A stretch of DNA of 64,000 bases from Candidatus Treponema caballi (GCA_018066285.1 JAGHRS010000052.1:1-64000); one strand, 5' to 3'. Counted from the first letter of the stretch, positions 51,448 to 61,843 are shown. Notes: a model not told the origin generated them from the sequence alone. Translations and numbers: made by a program.

Positions 51448-52410
51448 TTACAGTTCCGCCATTTTTTTTACTTCAGCGCGCCACAGTTCCACAAGTTCAG
51501 GCGGCTCGACCGGCTTTGCGAGAGCCCCGAACGAAAGGATTTTACCGAGGACTTCCGTAAAGGATGCAACCGGGAAAGTAAGCAGAGACGGCTCTTCTCC
51601 CTTCCCAACGGTAAGTTTCTGTTTTGCATGCCACTGCTGACTTTCAATAAGCCGCCTGCCTTCCCCATAAAAGGCTACGGTCACTTTCTGCACATTCTTT
51701 CCCATGAAAATACCGTAAGCATTTGAGACGCGGTCGTTAAGTTCATCCTGATATGATTTGAACTTCATATTAGGATAGCCTTCTTTATGAGAAAGGAATT
51801 TCTCATCTGTCAGCTTTATATCATCAATGCGGGCAAGATGGAACGTACGGATTTCGTTGCTCTTCCGGTCAAAGCAGACCATATACCAGGTACCGCCATA
51901 GTTGATGACACGCTCCGGCTCTATCAACCGTTCAGAAGCTTCATCCTTCAGGTTCCGGTAAGCAATGTTAAGACATTTCCTGTAAATGACTGCATCAAAA
52001 ATGACCATGAACTGTTCAGGATTAATCAGCGACACGGATGGCATCTGGTACTCAATGTTCTTGCAGAGGTCTTTGTAATTCTGCGGGATGGACTCTTCTA
52101 TGGAACCAAACAGTTCTTTTGACTCGACAGGGATATACTGCTGGTTTCCTATCAGGGATTTGAGGATGACATAAAAGAGGACGAAATGCTGGTCAGCAAA
52201 CTCGAGCTTTTTGAAAGCCCTTTCGTACCGGTAACCATGAACAGCGCGGGAATACTCAACAGGTGCATCGAATCTGTCGCGCATATACTGAATGTCGCGT
52301 TTTATCTGTCTGTCGCAGACTTCAAACTCAGCTGCAGCCTGCTGAACAGTGACGCGTCCGTTTGCCCTCATCATCCTGTCAAGATAAAGAATACGCTCTG
52401 TCTGACTCAT
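51448..52410 (-). CDS. WYL-domain transcriptional regulator
   Basis: A 320-residue regulator with an N-terminal winged helix (RILYLDRMMRANGRVTVQQA, then CDRQIKRDIQYMR as recognition helix) and a WYL domain near 140-215 with WYMVCFDRKSNEIRTFHLAR. A C-terminal WCX-like extension (VQKVTVAFYGEGRRLIES) follows. WYL domains bind nucleic acid or nucleotides and often control stress or defence genes, though none lie beside it here. GGAGG precedes the ATG. Confidence 0.92.
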   Translation of the reverse strand: MSQTERILYLDRMMRANGRVTVQQAAAEFEVCDRQIKRDIQYMRDRFDAPVEYSRAVHGYRYERAFKKLEFADQHFVLFYVILKSLIGNQQYIPVESKELFGSIEESIPQNYKDLCKNIEYQMPSVSLINPEQFMVIFDAVIYRKCLNIAYRNLKDEASERLIEPERVINYGGTWYMVCFDRKSNEIRTFHLARIDDIKLTDEKFLSHKEGYPNMKFKSYQDELNDRVSNAYGIFMGKNVQKVTVAFYGEGRRLIESQQWHAKQKLTVGKGEEPSLLTFPVASFTEVLGKILSFGALAKPVEPPELVELWRAEVKKMAEL

Positions 52411-52440
52411 AGTGCCTCCTATACTGGCGGCAGCGTGGTA

Positions 52441-53442
52441 TCAGTGTCTGCCGCAGTGCATCCAGGTAAACTCATGTTTATTATAACACAAGTGTACCAC
52501 GCGGCTGTCAGGAATTGAAGCAAATTTATTGATAAGGTCCCAGTCGGTGCCGCCCTGCAGTTTTATCGTGCAGATGAAGTTCGCGCACAGTCCGCTTTCA
52601 AGCCAGTCATTGATCCAGCCAAAGAGCCGCTCAGGATAGCAGATGACGTCGCTGAAAATCCAGTCAAAGCGGCCAAGCTCGGCGGGTTTCAGCGTAAAAG
52701 CGTCGTGCGTCATGAAATGCACCGCGCTGTCTTCCATGAGAGACGGAACGAGCGGTGCGCGGTCTATGGCAGTAACATCACAGCCAAGTTCGCGAAGCAC
52801 CCATGTCCAGCCACCGGGACAGGCTCCTGCATCAAGCACACGCGCCCCTTCAGCCGGCATGTCGCAGCCAAACGCGTCACAGAAGCGGACAAGCGCCTCT
52901 TCTATTTTAAGATACGCGCGACTTGGCGGGTTTTCGTGGTCTTCCTGCAACAGAACGGTGCCCGCCGGAAAGTGTGACTGCGTAGCAGCGGAAGCGAGCA
53001 TGGTGTTCGCATCAAGCAGCGTGTAAATGCCCATGTCAGAAGACGGCACCTTGTACGGGAATGTGCGCGGCTTTAAGTTTATGTACGGAAGTTTCTCCTG
53101 GATGAGGGCGGCGCGGCGGAACTGCGTGAACTGGTACGGCGCCCAGTTTCTCTGCATGTCGCGAAGAACGTTTGCCGCCTCGCCGATTGAGTCAAACGAA
53201 ATGCGTAAGGGCTTTAAGAAAGCGCAGCGTGCCCAGAGCGGCAGAACGCTTCCTGACGGAAGGAACGCGTCTCCGCTTTCAAAAGCGGGAACGGGCGCAT
53301 CCGGATAGTACGCGACATCGCCATACAGCACAGGCTTCCCGAAAGCGGGGAACCTGAGTGCGACTTCTTCTAGAAGATATGTTGTTTTTTCTGGATAACC
53401 TAAAAATGCAAGGCCGGGAAGCTGTTCTAGACTATTGCGCAT
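52441..53442 (-). CDS. RlmM/FtsJ-like rRNA 2'-O-methyltransferase
   Basis: A 333-residue protein with an N-terminal THUMP-like region and a C-terminal Rossmann methyltransferase: LDAGACPGGWTWVLRELG (SAM motif), VTAIDRAPL, FDWIFSDVICYPERL and the lysine in FICTIKLQGG. The K-D-K-E type catalytic set and the C-terminal NKHEFTWMHCGRH closely match RlmM, which methylates C2498 of 23S rRNA. Its start overlaps the end of the upstream PilZ gene by 16 nt. Confidence 0.87.
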   Translation of the reverse strand: MRNSLEQLPGLAFLGYPEKTTYLLEEVALRFPAFGKPVLYGDVAYYPDAPVPAFESGDAFLPSGSVLPLWARCAFLKPLRISFDSIGEAANVLRDMQRNWAPYQFTQFRRAALIQEKLPYINLKPRTFPYKVPSSDMGIYTLLDANTMLASAATQSHFPAGTVLLQEDHENPPSRAYLKIEEALVRFCDAFGCDMPAEGARVLDAGACPGGWTWVLRELGCDVTAIDRAPLVPSLMEDSAVHFMTHDAFTLKPAELGRFDWIFSDVICYPERLFGWINDWLESGLCANFICTIKLQGGTDWDLINKFASIPDSRVVHLCYNKHEFTWMHCGRH

Positions 53443-53807
53443 TGAGCGAGCATTTCTTCCTCTTCCTCGAACTCAGCTTCGGCAAGTGCAAGTTTCTGCA
53501 CATACGTGCCAAGCATGCGTGTTCCAGGAGAACGGAGCAGCTTGAAGCCTACCTCTGTGGATTCGCCTTCATGCTTGACCCACTGAGGATGACCAATCAA
53601 AAGAATGTTCTGGAGTGAATATTTTCTTGCTGGGGTAATTTTCAATTCAAAATCAGATTCCATATCTACATCGAAAGCAGCGGGGAACCGGATTCTGCAG
53701 CCGAGCATGCTGATATCAACGAGCACGCCGGGGAAAACACAAAGATTTTGAGCATCGACACGACCGATATCTTCGAATCGTTCGTCTTTTCTGTGTTCTA
53801 ATGACAT
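53427..53807 (-). CDS. Small PilZ-domain protein
   Basis: A 126-residue single-domain PilZ protein. HRKDERFEDIGR near the N-terminus gives RxxxR and VLVDISMLGCRIRF gives DxSxxG, both needed to bind cyclic di-GMP. The acidic tail (AEAEFEEEEEMLAQ) is unusual. It precedes and overlaps the RlmM-like gene. It has no clear Shine-Dalgarno. TTGCAA and TAGAGT with 17-nt spacing end 6 nt before the ATG. Confidence 0.87.
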   Translation of the reverse strand: MSLEHRKDERFEDIGRVDAQNLCVFPGVLVDISMLGCRIRFPAAFDVDMESDFELKITPARKYSLQNILLIGHPQWVKHEGESTEVGFKLLRSPGTRMLGTYVQKLALAEAEFEEEEEMLAQCAIV

Positions 53808-53911
53808 AGTTCTACTCTACTACGCCGTTAATTTTTTTGCAAGTGTATGAAAACAGTGTACTTTTATTGAAAAATGTGAGCCGATATCGGTGCTGCAAGG
53901 GTTTTCAGGCT

Positions 53912-56900
53912 TTAATCACGCACAACCATGACTTTGCGCGTTTCATCAATATCCGATCCGATGACCCGGATGAAATACATGCCACGGGCAACAGCCTTTC
54001 CCTTTCCGTTCGTTCCATCCCATGAATAGCCGTACGTTCCGGCGGCTTTTCTGCCTCTCTGCAGCGTCGTAATGACAGAGCCGTCAAGCGTCAGGACCTG
54101 AACGGTCAGGCTTCCAGCCTTCTGCATCTGGATGGTGACAAACGTCTGCTCCCTCTGATCAGAGTTGATGACATTGTTGAGGATAGTCACGTTTCCGCGC
54201 TGCAGTTTCGTTGCCTCCAGCATAACAGACCACAGGTCAAAAGATGTGATGTCAGCATCATCCACAAGGCGGATGGCATACAGAGGCTTTCTTGGTGTCG
54301 GCGAAGGATTATTCACAGGGTCTTCATCGCAATCGTGGTCAATCATGAAATCAGTTCCATCAGGGTTCTTTATCTTGAACAGAAACTGTATTTCTTCGCC
54401 ATCCTTCATCTTGAACAGCTGGCTTGATGACGATTTATTGTAATGCAGCGAGAAGTTCCTGAGTCTTCCCGCTGATGTACTGTCCTGCGTTATTGCCTGA
54501 GCGGAAGGAACGGTCTGATTCTGAGAACTGAGCGCCAGCTGCTCATCCGGCAGCCAGAGTCGTGTTGAAAGGTCGTAGTAATCCTTGTAGTTGTCACTGA
54601 TTATGGATGTATTCAGCTGAGATGCAAGCATGGCAACCATTTCAAGCTTCATATCACCCGGAACGCTTGCCGCAAACTGAGCCTGGAACAACAGGTCGCT
54701 GTCTGAATGCAGTCTGTTGCTTATTGAATCTGACTGGTCCCAGGTGCGTACGCTGTTTGCGCCTTTTTCAATGGTAAGCGGTGTGGATGAGTCTATGTAG
54801 TTGTCATAACCGAACAGCATGCGTGCTGCATTTATGGCAAAGTCGCTCGCACAGTGCTTTACACCCTGCTGATATTTGATGTTGGAGTTTCTGACAAGGA
54901 CCGCACCTGACTGGACAATCTCAACATGAAGCCGGTCAGAAGCAGAGCCGAACAGATCATCCCAGGTAAGGGCACGGGTAAGGCCATACACCACAGTTGT
55001 CTTTGATTTATCCGACGAACCCGTATACATGCTGACAGGCACAGAAGCGTCTATCAGATTAGAACCGGTGTCTGTCTTAAGGGCAACCGCAGTACGCAGA
55101 TCCCTGCCGGCAACAGCATCAACTTCTGTAGAAAACATGACGGCAAGCTGTTTACCGCCAACGGAAGCCAGCGACATGAAAATGGAAGGCATGTCATCAA
55201 ACCAGTTGACGTTGGTACTGTCACGCAGATTGGGTGCATCATCGATACAACCGACAAGACAGCCTTTAAGCTTGGCGCTGTATGAAATGGATTTGTGCGG
55301 TGCGGCATATTCGATATGCGGCTTTCTGTGTTCTGCAGTTCCGGCAGCGACATCCCAGACAACGTCGAGCGTCCACTTTTCGCCTTCAACGTTACTGTCA
55401 GTCGTCAAAGAAATAAGGTCACCGGCAGAACCACCAATCCAGATCTGGTGGTCAACATTCGTAGTTTTATTTGCATCAAAAACAAGCGTTGCGCCCGGAG
55501 AAATACAGACAAAATCATGGAACTTGTTGTTTCCGCGGATTTCATGAGTACCGTTTCCCGTTATTTCAACCCGACCATGCTGCGCCACAAACCCCGGATA
55601 TGGAGTCGCATTTGAGTGGCCGGTGTTATAGTTGATGAAGTTTCCGCTCACCGTAAGCACATAGCCACCGCCGAACGTGGTGCATCCGTGAACGGGATTT
55701 GACGGATCTGCAGAGTCTGCTGCCGGTGGTGTCGGGTCTGAAGCACGTGAGTCTGCGTCGAGCGTGGCTCCATCTGCTATGATTACATTGCCGGCGGATA
55801 TGTTGCTTGCAAGGGTAAGGGTGCTGTTGCTCGTAATGTTCAAGGCGCTGAAGACAGGCGCGTTGCCGGTACCTCCAGCAGAAAGCTGGGAGACCGCATT
55901 GACGGTGACTGCCGTAAACTTCAGTGCGCCATTGCTGTTATTGGTGACGGTAGCGTTGCCGTTCATCGTAAGTGAACTGACAGCAATCATGCCCGTTCCG
56001 TTACCGCCCGCAGAGGCAGTAACTGAGCCACCTGCTATGGTCAGCGTATCGTCCGAAACCCCAGTATGCAGATACAGACCGAAACAGAGTCTGTTGCTTC
56101 CGATATTGATTGCGCGCTTATTCGTGAGCGTACCGGCAACAGTCAGATCACCGGCCTGAATTATGTTGCCGTTATTTTCGAAGTTTCCGTTAAAAGACAA
56201 CCCGCCGGATGTGATGGTCAACGTCTTGTCTGCATCAAGAATACCGTTCGTTATGGTTGGCCCGCTTATATTTTCAAAATTGCGGGTTGCTGTAAACACA
56301 AGGTTGTTGAGCGTACTGCCAGCTCCCAAAGCCAATCTTCCCGTTCCCAGCTTGATGAAGCTGTTGGCAGCATCATCAGTGTAAGAGGCACAGGTCAGGT
56401 CGTTGTTCTGCATATCAATGGTACCGTAGTTGGTAAGGGCGCCGGTTACATTAAGGTTGCCGTTCTGAACAACAGTAGCGTAGTTGGTAAGTGTTCCTGT
56501 AAATGTGATTGCATCACCAAAAGTCAGTGTTATGTTTGCACCGCCGGATGCGCCGACTTCAGCATTCCTGAAGGCGAGTTTCGGAATATTGCTGAAAGGA
56601 CGGGTTCCGGTAAATATCAGTTTATTGATGGTTCCGCATGGGGCTGTTCCTGTGGCTGTTATGCTTCCCGTTGCTCCAATCTTAACATCACCAGAACCGG
56701 TATATGACAAGAAGGTCATATTATTGCCATTCATGTTAATGGTACCTGCATTAGTAAGTACCGAAGAAACAACAACATCCTCATGCTGTGTCAGTTTTCT
56801 GCCAGTTTCAATTTCCAGAGTTGCCACGTTAACCGGGACCGTAACAGAAACATCAGCAGATGCGGATGAAGGTATCTTAACTGCATATGATTCACCAGTA

Positions 56901-59900
56901 ACAACACCTGGTACAATATGAACCGTCCAGTTTTTATAACGGTTCCAATCTGATTTCTGCTCATCTGTCGTTCCATCGCCGCCAATCCACTCATACACAA
57001 GATCACCGGAACAGATGTTCCAGCCGTTTCCAGATGAACCAGAACTGTGTTTAGCTGTACAGATTACATCTGTTTCTGAAGCATTGTAAGCAACAGAAGG
57101 ACGAGGGCTTTGAGAAAGGTCCAGATAATCTCCACCAACCTGAGAAGCATTCAGCATGATGGTACCACTGCCTTTCACAGTCAGCCTGTTCGATGTGTTT
57201 CCTGAAAGACGGAGTGTATCACGTGAAGTTCCACTACCGCCAATTCTAAGCGTTCCATTCAGAGTAAGTGATTTCCCACTGCTGGAGATCGTTTGTGAGT
57301 ATTTAGCCGCAACCAGTGCTTTACCAGTATCTATCGTCACATTACAATCCGTAGCAGTAAGGATTCCTGATACAGTCGTAGGTCCGGAAACCGTCAGGTC
57401 AGCACTTGCGGTCACGTTACCGGTTACTGTTGTCGTTCCAGACACTGTCGTACTTCCAGCAACGGTAAATGAAGTCATGTTCATTGTGCCGGCTAATTCC
57501 GCCGGTCCCGCAGCAACATTCAGAGATCCAACACTCAGACCAGCAGCCCCTGGAGTCAGCGTACCACTACTGTAATTGAGGGTACTGACAGTTCCCGATC
57601 CAATACTGAGCGAAACATTGCCGGAAAGCGTCATGCTGTCATTCGAAGAAGGCGTGTATGTCGTACAGGTAATATTTTTGCCAGATGATATGATCGATCC
57701 GTTATTATGCAGTGTCGTTGAAATCAGGTTGCTACCAAGAGTCACCGCATTTTCGGATGAAACAGTAAAAGAAGACAGCGTGTAGTTTCCTGTCTGAGTG
57801 AAGGTGGTTGTGCCGTTCGTAGTGACTGACGCAACCGTTCCCGGCGTTGTAGACGTACCGGAACTGAGCGTTACCGCTCCTGATACAGTGTAGCCGCCAT
57901 TACCCGCAAAAGTGCCGGCAGTAAGCGTTTTGTCAGAGAAAGAAACCGTTCCGTTGTTCGTAAACGTGCCTGAAACGGTAAGCGAGCTGTTAAGCGTAAG
58001 TTTTGCCGTACTGCTGGTGACAGAGACGTCAATCAGTTCAGGAAGCGTTGCGGATCCGCTTTTCGCAACTGTCAGAACAGCATTATTGGATGTAACTGAA
58101 GCAGCTGTCAGCATGAGGGTGCCCGTTCCGCTGTTGGTTACTGATGAAGTGCCATTCAGCGTGGCGGATGAAATAGTGCCACCTGTTCCTGTCGCCGTTA
58201 TCGAGCCACCATTGACGGTAACGGCGTCTGTCTGGGTACCGGCACCATTTGTGTATGTGGCAAAACTCAGCGCATATCCTGCAGCATTGACCGTACCTCT
58301 GTTATCAAGCGTGCCAAGAGTCAGATTGCTGCCAAGCGTCAGTGTCTTTCCCGCATCAATAATACAGTCCTTGAACGCTAAACCGGTAATGTTGGAAAAG
58401 CTCCTATTCGCAGTGAATTGCAATCTGTTGATGGTGCCGCCAGAACCACCTGAAAGAACGGCAAGAGTACCAGCAGCAGCAAGCTGGATGGTACCAGTGT
58501 CTGAAACAGTGGCAAATGAAAGGTTCTTTCCGTTTGTATTGATGGTGCCGGCGTTTGTAAGCGTACTGGCCGTAAAGTCGTTCTGCAGAGTCAGGGTACC
58601 AGCGTTAACAGTTAGTGCAGAATATGTGGCGCTGCCGCTTGTTGTAAACGACGCCGTATCCGTTACCTTCAGTGTCGTGACAGTGCCACCACCCGTCAAA
58701 GTAACAGCTCCCTTCAGTTCGATACTGCCACTGCCTGCAAAAGTTCCCGTCGTAATTGATTTGCCATCAGTTGAGATTGTTCCGTTGTTCGTCAGCGTGC
58801 CAGATACAGAAAGAGTATCCCCCAAAGAAAGTGACGAATTAGCAGCGACTTCAATATTTGTGAAAACTATATTGGTAAAGGTTGTTTCTGTAAAACCCGT
58901 TCTGGTTCCAGAGAAAATGATTTTGCCAACTGTTGCGGCTGCTGTAGAAGATACAGTATTTGAAGCCCCGACCTTTATGGTTCCGATATTGCCGGTAGAT
59001 GGATCAGAATAAGAAGCAAATGATAATGCTTTTCCATTTGTATCGACCGTGCCTTCGTTCTTCAACTCGCCAGTTACCGTAAGATTTCCACCAAGTGTTA
59101 TGCCTTTTCCGCTTTTTACAGTAAGCGAAGCAAGCGTCAGAACAGAAGAAGTAACAGGATCCGGTTTACCACTGGTAGTTTCGATGGTGACAGCGCTGTT
59201 TTCATCTGGAACAGCATTTACATCCCAGTTTCCGGCAGTGCCCCAGTCATTACTACCAGCGTTGCCAGTCCATGTGTACACCGAAGCTCCTGAGAAAATC
59301 TTCCAACCGGTGGGATTTGTCGCAGGCCCAGAACTGTATGAAGCCGTGTACGTAACGGTCGTACCATCTGATGAATCGTGTACTACAGGAACAGTTCCGT
59401 ATGTTACATCAAGCCACTTTCCGCCTGTCTGCGACTCAGCCAACTTGATGGTTCCTCCGCCAGTTATAACTAACTTATGGCCAGCGTCAGTTCCTTCCAA
59501 TGTAAGCGTATCCGAGACAGAAAGCGTTCCGTTTATGGTGAGCGTTTTTCCACCCATTCCAGTTGCTATACATTTTTCAGCCGTTACCGTTCCGGCTATG
59601 GTTGAACTGTCAGTAATCGTCAGCGTATGTCCGCTACAATCAAGCGTTCCTCCGCTTTCAACAGTCAGTTTTCCAACAGTAAAGTCAGCGCCGAGCGTTA
59701 CGCGTGCCCCGTTCTTTACGGTGATGGCGTCAAGAGAAGTAACTCCGGATATGGTCTGAGAACTTCCGCCACAAAACACGAGCGACTTACCGTTTTGAGT
59801 CAGAGTTCCGTTTACTGTCAGATTGCCCTTCAGATACAGGTCGCTGTTAAGAGTGAGCTTTTTTCCGGATTCAATCGACACATTATTGAAGTATGTATCG

Positions 59901-61423
59901 CCATTATAAACTGCCGAGTATGTACCATCCGATCCATTAAATTGAACAGTTCCCCCATCGTCAATGAATTTACCGGTTCCCTGACAGGTTATGCTTTCAA
60001 CAGAAAAAGATCCCTCAGTTTGAGTGACTGTTGCATTGTTCGTTATTGTCAGAGTTTTTACCTGTACATCCGTACTGATTTCAGGTTGGTTCTGTGCGCT
60101 TGAGTTTATAGAAATATCTTTAGTGGAAAGGTCCCCCAGATCGGTTATGCCCGTCCAGTTTCCAAGGGTATTCCACGCTGTTGAAGAAGCTCCCGTCCAG
60201 CCTGGAACACCCTGATACCAGGACACAGTTCCAAGTACAATACCGTCTGGACGATAAATAGTCAAAGTGAAGCCATTACCAGCAGACAAATCAGAATTGT
60301 TATATGAAAGAGTAAAATCACCTGAATAGGAATTACCTGATCCAGAGGAAAGCTGAATCTGACTACTTGCATTATTGTTTCCATTAAACGTAAATTGGTT
60401 TCCGTTCTGAGAAAAGGTATACAGAAACTTTTTATATCTGTCATTCAAAGACGATTCTGTAGTTGAAGCCACAATATGAATAGTAACAGACTGTACTGAA
60501 CTGGATGGAAAACCTGTCATAGTCCCGACAGTCATTGTATAGGTATTGTTTCCCGGTGGATTCAGAACTATTATGTCTGGACTGATATGAAGTCCCTGTG
60601 GTTTACCATTATTTGTTGTATCAATACCAGCATTTTGAAAATCAATAGTACCGGACCCGTTGATTGTTATAGAACCACTTGTATCCTGGTAAAAAGTTCC
60701 GCCAGAAGAAAAACCAAGCGCTACACCTTCCTCTATCGTCAGTTCGTGGTTATTTGCATTCGGAAAATCAAGAGTTTTTGTGGTAACAGAACCACTTCCT
60801 GAAAAGACAGTTTTAGTATTATTAGAGCCATTCTGATCATACTTACCAATATTCATACAGCCTTCCACTGTAATACTGGAATCAGTAGCAATCTCAACAG
60901 TTCCTGCTGTTTCGCCGGCATTAATGTTGAAGTTTCCATCTTTAACCGTCACCGGGACATTGCCGAAATTCAGGACAGACTTTTTCGAACTGTCTGGCGG
61001 AGCTTTGACTGAAATGGAAGAAGCCTCAATGGAACCGCCGTTTGTCGCTGAAAAAATATAGGTACTGGCCATTCCCCTACCATCACTGTGAAAACCGAGT
61101 TCTCCAGTATGTATTTCCCGATCTACAACTATGTAGAAAGTGCCATTGTCTGTTCCTGGAAACCAGATCTGCTTATCAGTACTGCGTCCGTCTCCAGGAT
61201 AAAATCCGCCCGACGACTGCTCCTGATAATCTATTCCAGAACTCGAATATTTCCAGTTACAGGGATTAGACCAGAGATTGCCCTCATTGCTGCCTATCCA
61301 GATAAAATAGGCATCCGCTCCCCAGACACATGACGCAGCAGCAAGCAGCACCAGCACGCACACAAGCCGGCGGGAGCTTTTTTTGAGAAAATCTGTGTTG
61401 TTGAAAAATGTCCGTATATGCAT
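53912..61423 (-). CDS. Giant repetitive surface protein with FlgD-Ig-like C-terminus
   Basis: A 2503-residue exported protein. After a long n-region the signal peptide (LVCVLVLLAAASCVWG) ends near residue 37. The protein is built of short beta-repeats such as LTNAGTINTNGKNLSF and AGKTLTLGSNLTLG, a likely beta-solenoid. Four modules with the pattern W-x-G...NW open blocks: near 40 (FIWIGSNEGN), 405-425 (GWTGASSTAWNTLGNW), 713-738 (YTWTGNAGSNDWGTAGNW) and 1473-1498 (YEWIGGDG...YKNW). A non-repetitive region (about 1990-2400) precedes a final Ig-like domain of FlgD type (YGYSWDGTNGKGKAVARGMY). Adhesion or polysaccharide binding is plausible. Monocistronic. Confidence 0.88.
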   Translation of the reverse strand: MHIRTFFNNTDFLKKSSRRLVCVLVLLAAASCVWGADAYFIWIGSNEGNLWSNPCNWKYSSSGIDYQEQSSGGFYPGDGRSTDKQIWFPGTDNGTFYIVVDREIHTGELGFHSDGRGMASTYIFSATNGGSIEASSISVKAPPDSSKKSVLNFGNVPVTVKDGNFNINAGETAGTVEIATDSSITVEGCMNIGKYDQNGSNNTKTVFSGSGSVTTKTLDFPNANNHELTIEEGVALGFSSGGTFYQDTSGSITINGSGTIDFQNAGIDTTNNGKPQGLHISPDIIVLNPPGNNTYTMTVGTMTGFPSSSVQSVTIHIVASTTESSLNDRYKKFLYTFSQNGNQFTFNGNNNASSQIQLSSGSGNSYSGDFTLSYNNSDLSAGNGFTLTIYRPDGIVLGTVSWYQGVPGWTGASSTAWNTLGNWTGITDLGDLSTKDISINSSAQNQPEISTDVQVKTLTITNNATVTQTEGSFSVESITCQGTGKFIDDGGTVQFNGSDGTYSAVYNGDTYFNNVSIESGKKLTLNSDLYLKGNLTVNGTLTQNGKSLVFCGGSSQTISGVTSLDAITVKNGARVTLGADFTVGKLTVESGGTLDCSGHTLTITDSSTIAGTVTAEKCIATGMGGKTLTINGTLSVSDTLTLEGTDAGHKLVITGGGTIKLAESQTGGKWLDVTYGTVPVVHDSSDGTTVTYTASYSSGPATNPTGWKIFSGASVYTWTGNAGSNDWGTAGNWDVNAVPDENSAVTIETTSGKPDPVTSSVLTLASLTVKSGKGITLGGNLTVTGELKNEGTVDTNGKALSFASYSDPSTGNIGTIKVGASNTVSSTAAATVGKIIFSGTRTGFTETTFTNIVFTNIEVAANSSLSLGDTLSVSGTLTNNGTISTDGKSITTGTFAGSGSIELKGAVTLTGGGTVTTLKVTDTASFTTSGSATYSALTVNAGTLTLQNDFTASTLTNAGTINTNGKNLSFATVSDTGTIQLAAAGTLAVLSGGSGGTINRLQFTANRSFSNITGLAFKDCIIDAGKTLTLGSNLTLGTLDNRGTVNAAGYALSFATYTNGAGTQTDAVTVNGGSITATGTGGTISSATLNGTSSVTNSGTGTLMLTAASVTSNNAVLTVAKSGSATLPELIDVSVTSSTAKLTLNSSLTVSGTFTNNGTVSFSDKTLTAGTFAGNGGYTVSGAVTLSSGTSTTPGTVASVTTNGTTTFTQTGNYTLSSFTVSSENAVTLGSNLISTTLHNNGSIISSGKNITCTTYTPSSNDSMTLSGNVSLSIGSGTVSTLNYSSGTLTPGAAGLSVGSLNVAAGPAELAGTMNMTSFTVAGSTTVSGTTTVTGNVTASADLTVSGPTTVSGILTATDCNVTIDTGKALVAAKYSQTISSSGKSLTLNGTLRIGGSGTSRDTLRLSGNTSNRLTVKGSGTIMLNASQVGGDYLDLSQSPRPSVAYNASETDVICTAKHSSGSSGNGWNICSGDLVYEWIGGDGTTDEQKSDWNRYKNWTVHIVPGVVTGESYAVKIPSSASADVSVTVPVNVATLEIETGRKLTQHEDVVVSSVLTNAGTINMNGNNMTFLSYTGSGDVKIGATGSITATGTAPCGTINKLIFTGTRPFSNIPKLAFRNAEVGASGGANITLTFGDAITFTGTLTNYATVVQNGNLNVTGALTNYGTIDMQNNDLTCASYTDDAANSFIKLGTGRLALGAGSTLNNLVFTATRNFENISGPTITNGILDADKTLTITSGGLSFNGNFENNGNIIQAGDLTVAGTLTNKRAINIGSNRLCFGLYLHTGVSDDTLTIAGGSVTASAGGNGTGMIAVSSLTMNGNATVTNNSNGALKFTAVTVNAVSQLSAGGTGNAPVFSALNITSNSTLTLASNISAGNVIIADGATLDADSRASDPTPPAADSADPSNPVHGCTTFGGGYVLTVSGNFINYNTGHSNATPYPGFVAQHGRVEITGNGTHEIRGNNKFHDFVCISPGATLVFDANKTTNVDHQIWIGGSAGDLISLTTDSNVEGEKWTLDVVWDVAAGTAEHRKPHIEYAAPHKSISYSAKLKGCLVGCIDDAPNLRDSTNVNWFDDMPSIFMSLASVGGKQLAVMFSTEVDAVAGRDLRTAVALKTDTGSNLIDASVPVSMYTGSSDKSKTTVVYGLTRALTWDDLFGSASDRLHVEIVQSGAVLVRNSNIKYQQGVKHCASDFAINAARMLFGYDNYIDSSTPLTIEKGANSVRTWDQSDSISNRLHSDSDLLFQAQFAASVPGDMKLEMVAMLASQLNTSIISDNYKDYYDLSTRLWLPDEQLALSSQNQTVPSAQAITQDSTSAGRLRNFSLHYNKSSSSQLFKMKDGEEIQFLFKIKNPDGTDFMIDHDCDEDPVNNPSPTPRKPLYAIRLVDDADITSFDLWSVMLEATKLQRGNVTILNNVINSDQREQTFVTIQMQKAGSLTVQVLTLDGSVITTLQRGRKAAGTYGYSWDGTNGKGKAVARGMYFIRVIGSDIDETRKVMVVRD

Positions 61424-61531
61424 GAAGGGGCTTAGTGTACTCCACTATAACTATAGCACAAAACATACGAAAAAAGTACCGATGCTGCATAAAATGGAGA
61501 TTCTTACTGATTGGATTAAAGATTTCTGATA

Positions 61532-61837
61532 TCAGATGTCGCCGTTTTTTACGGGTACGGCGGTTGCGACGCTTTCGTCATCCTCAAACGGGGTGATGGA
61601 TACGACGCGCAGAGTTTTCTCGGTTCCTGCAGCATACGGCTTACGGATAATCATCAGTTCTGCGGATGAAAGCACGGTGTCCCACTTGATCTTATTGAAT
61701 GCGTTCCACAGTTCATCATCACTGACGGGATAGTTACATCCTGCCTGTACGTTGATGTATGAAACAGGCGCACTCATTTTCTGTGCATAAGGGAGGGCAA
61801 TATCGTAAATCTTGTGGCAAATCTCTTCTGCTGTCAT
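61532..61837 (-). CDS. Conserved hypothetical protein
   Basis: A 101-residue soluble protein (MTAEEICHKIYDIALPYAQK, then NVQAGCNYPVSDDELWNAF and LRVVSITPFEDDES). I do not recognise the family. The sequence has an amphipathic front helix and a mixed alpha/beta remainder. The ATG lacks a Shine-Dalgarno. TTGCAG (61867-61872) and TATCAT (61844-61849), spacing 17 nt, end 6 nt before it, suggesting a leaderless mRNA. It lies just downstream of pspC-like 61933-62352, beyond a hairpin. Confidence 0.65.
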   Translation of the reverse strand: MTAEEICHKIYDIALPYAQKMSAPVSYINVQAGCNYPVSDDELWNAFNKIKWDTVLSSAELMIIRKPYAAGTEKTLRVVSITPFEDDESVATAVPVKNGDI

Positions 61838-61843
61838 GCTTTA

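Noticed and set aside
57912-59012. A 366-codon plus-strand open frame, with several others between 54.1 and 60.2 kb
   Set aside because: They lie opposite the repetitive 2503-residue gene. Their Val/Pro/Ser-rich translations are antisense images of its Thr/Gly/Asn repeats, with no ribosome-binding sites or domains.
54000-61300. Regularly repeated motifs considered as a CRISPR array
   Set aside because: The repeats are degenerate, protein-coding and of variable spacing. No cas gene is present.
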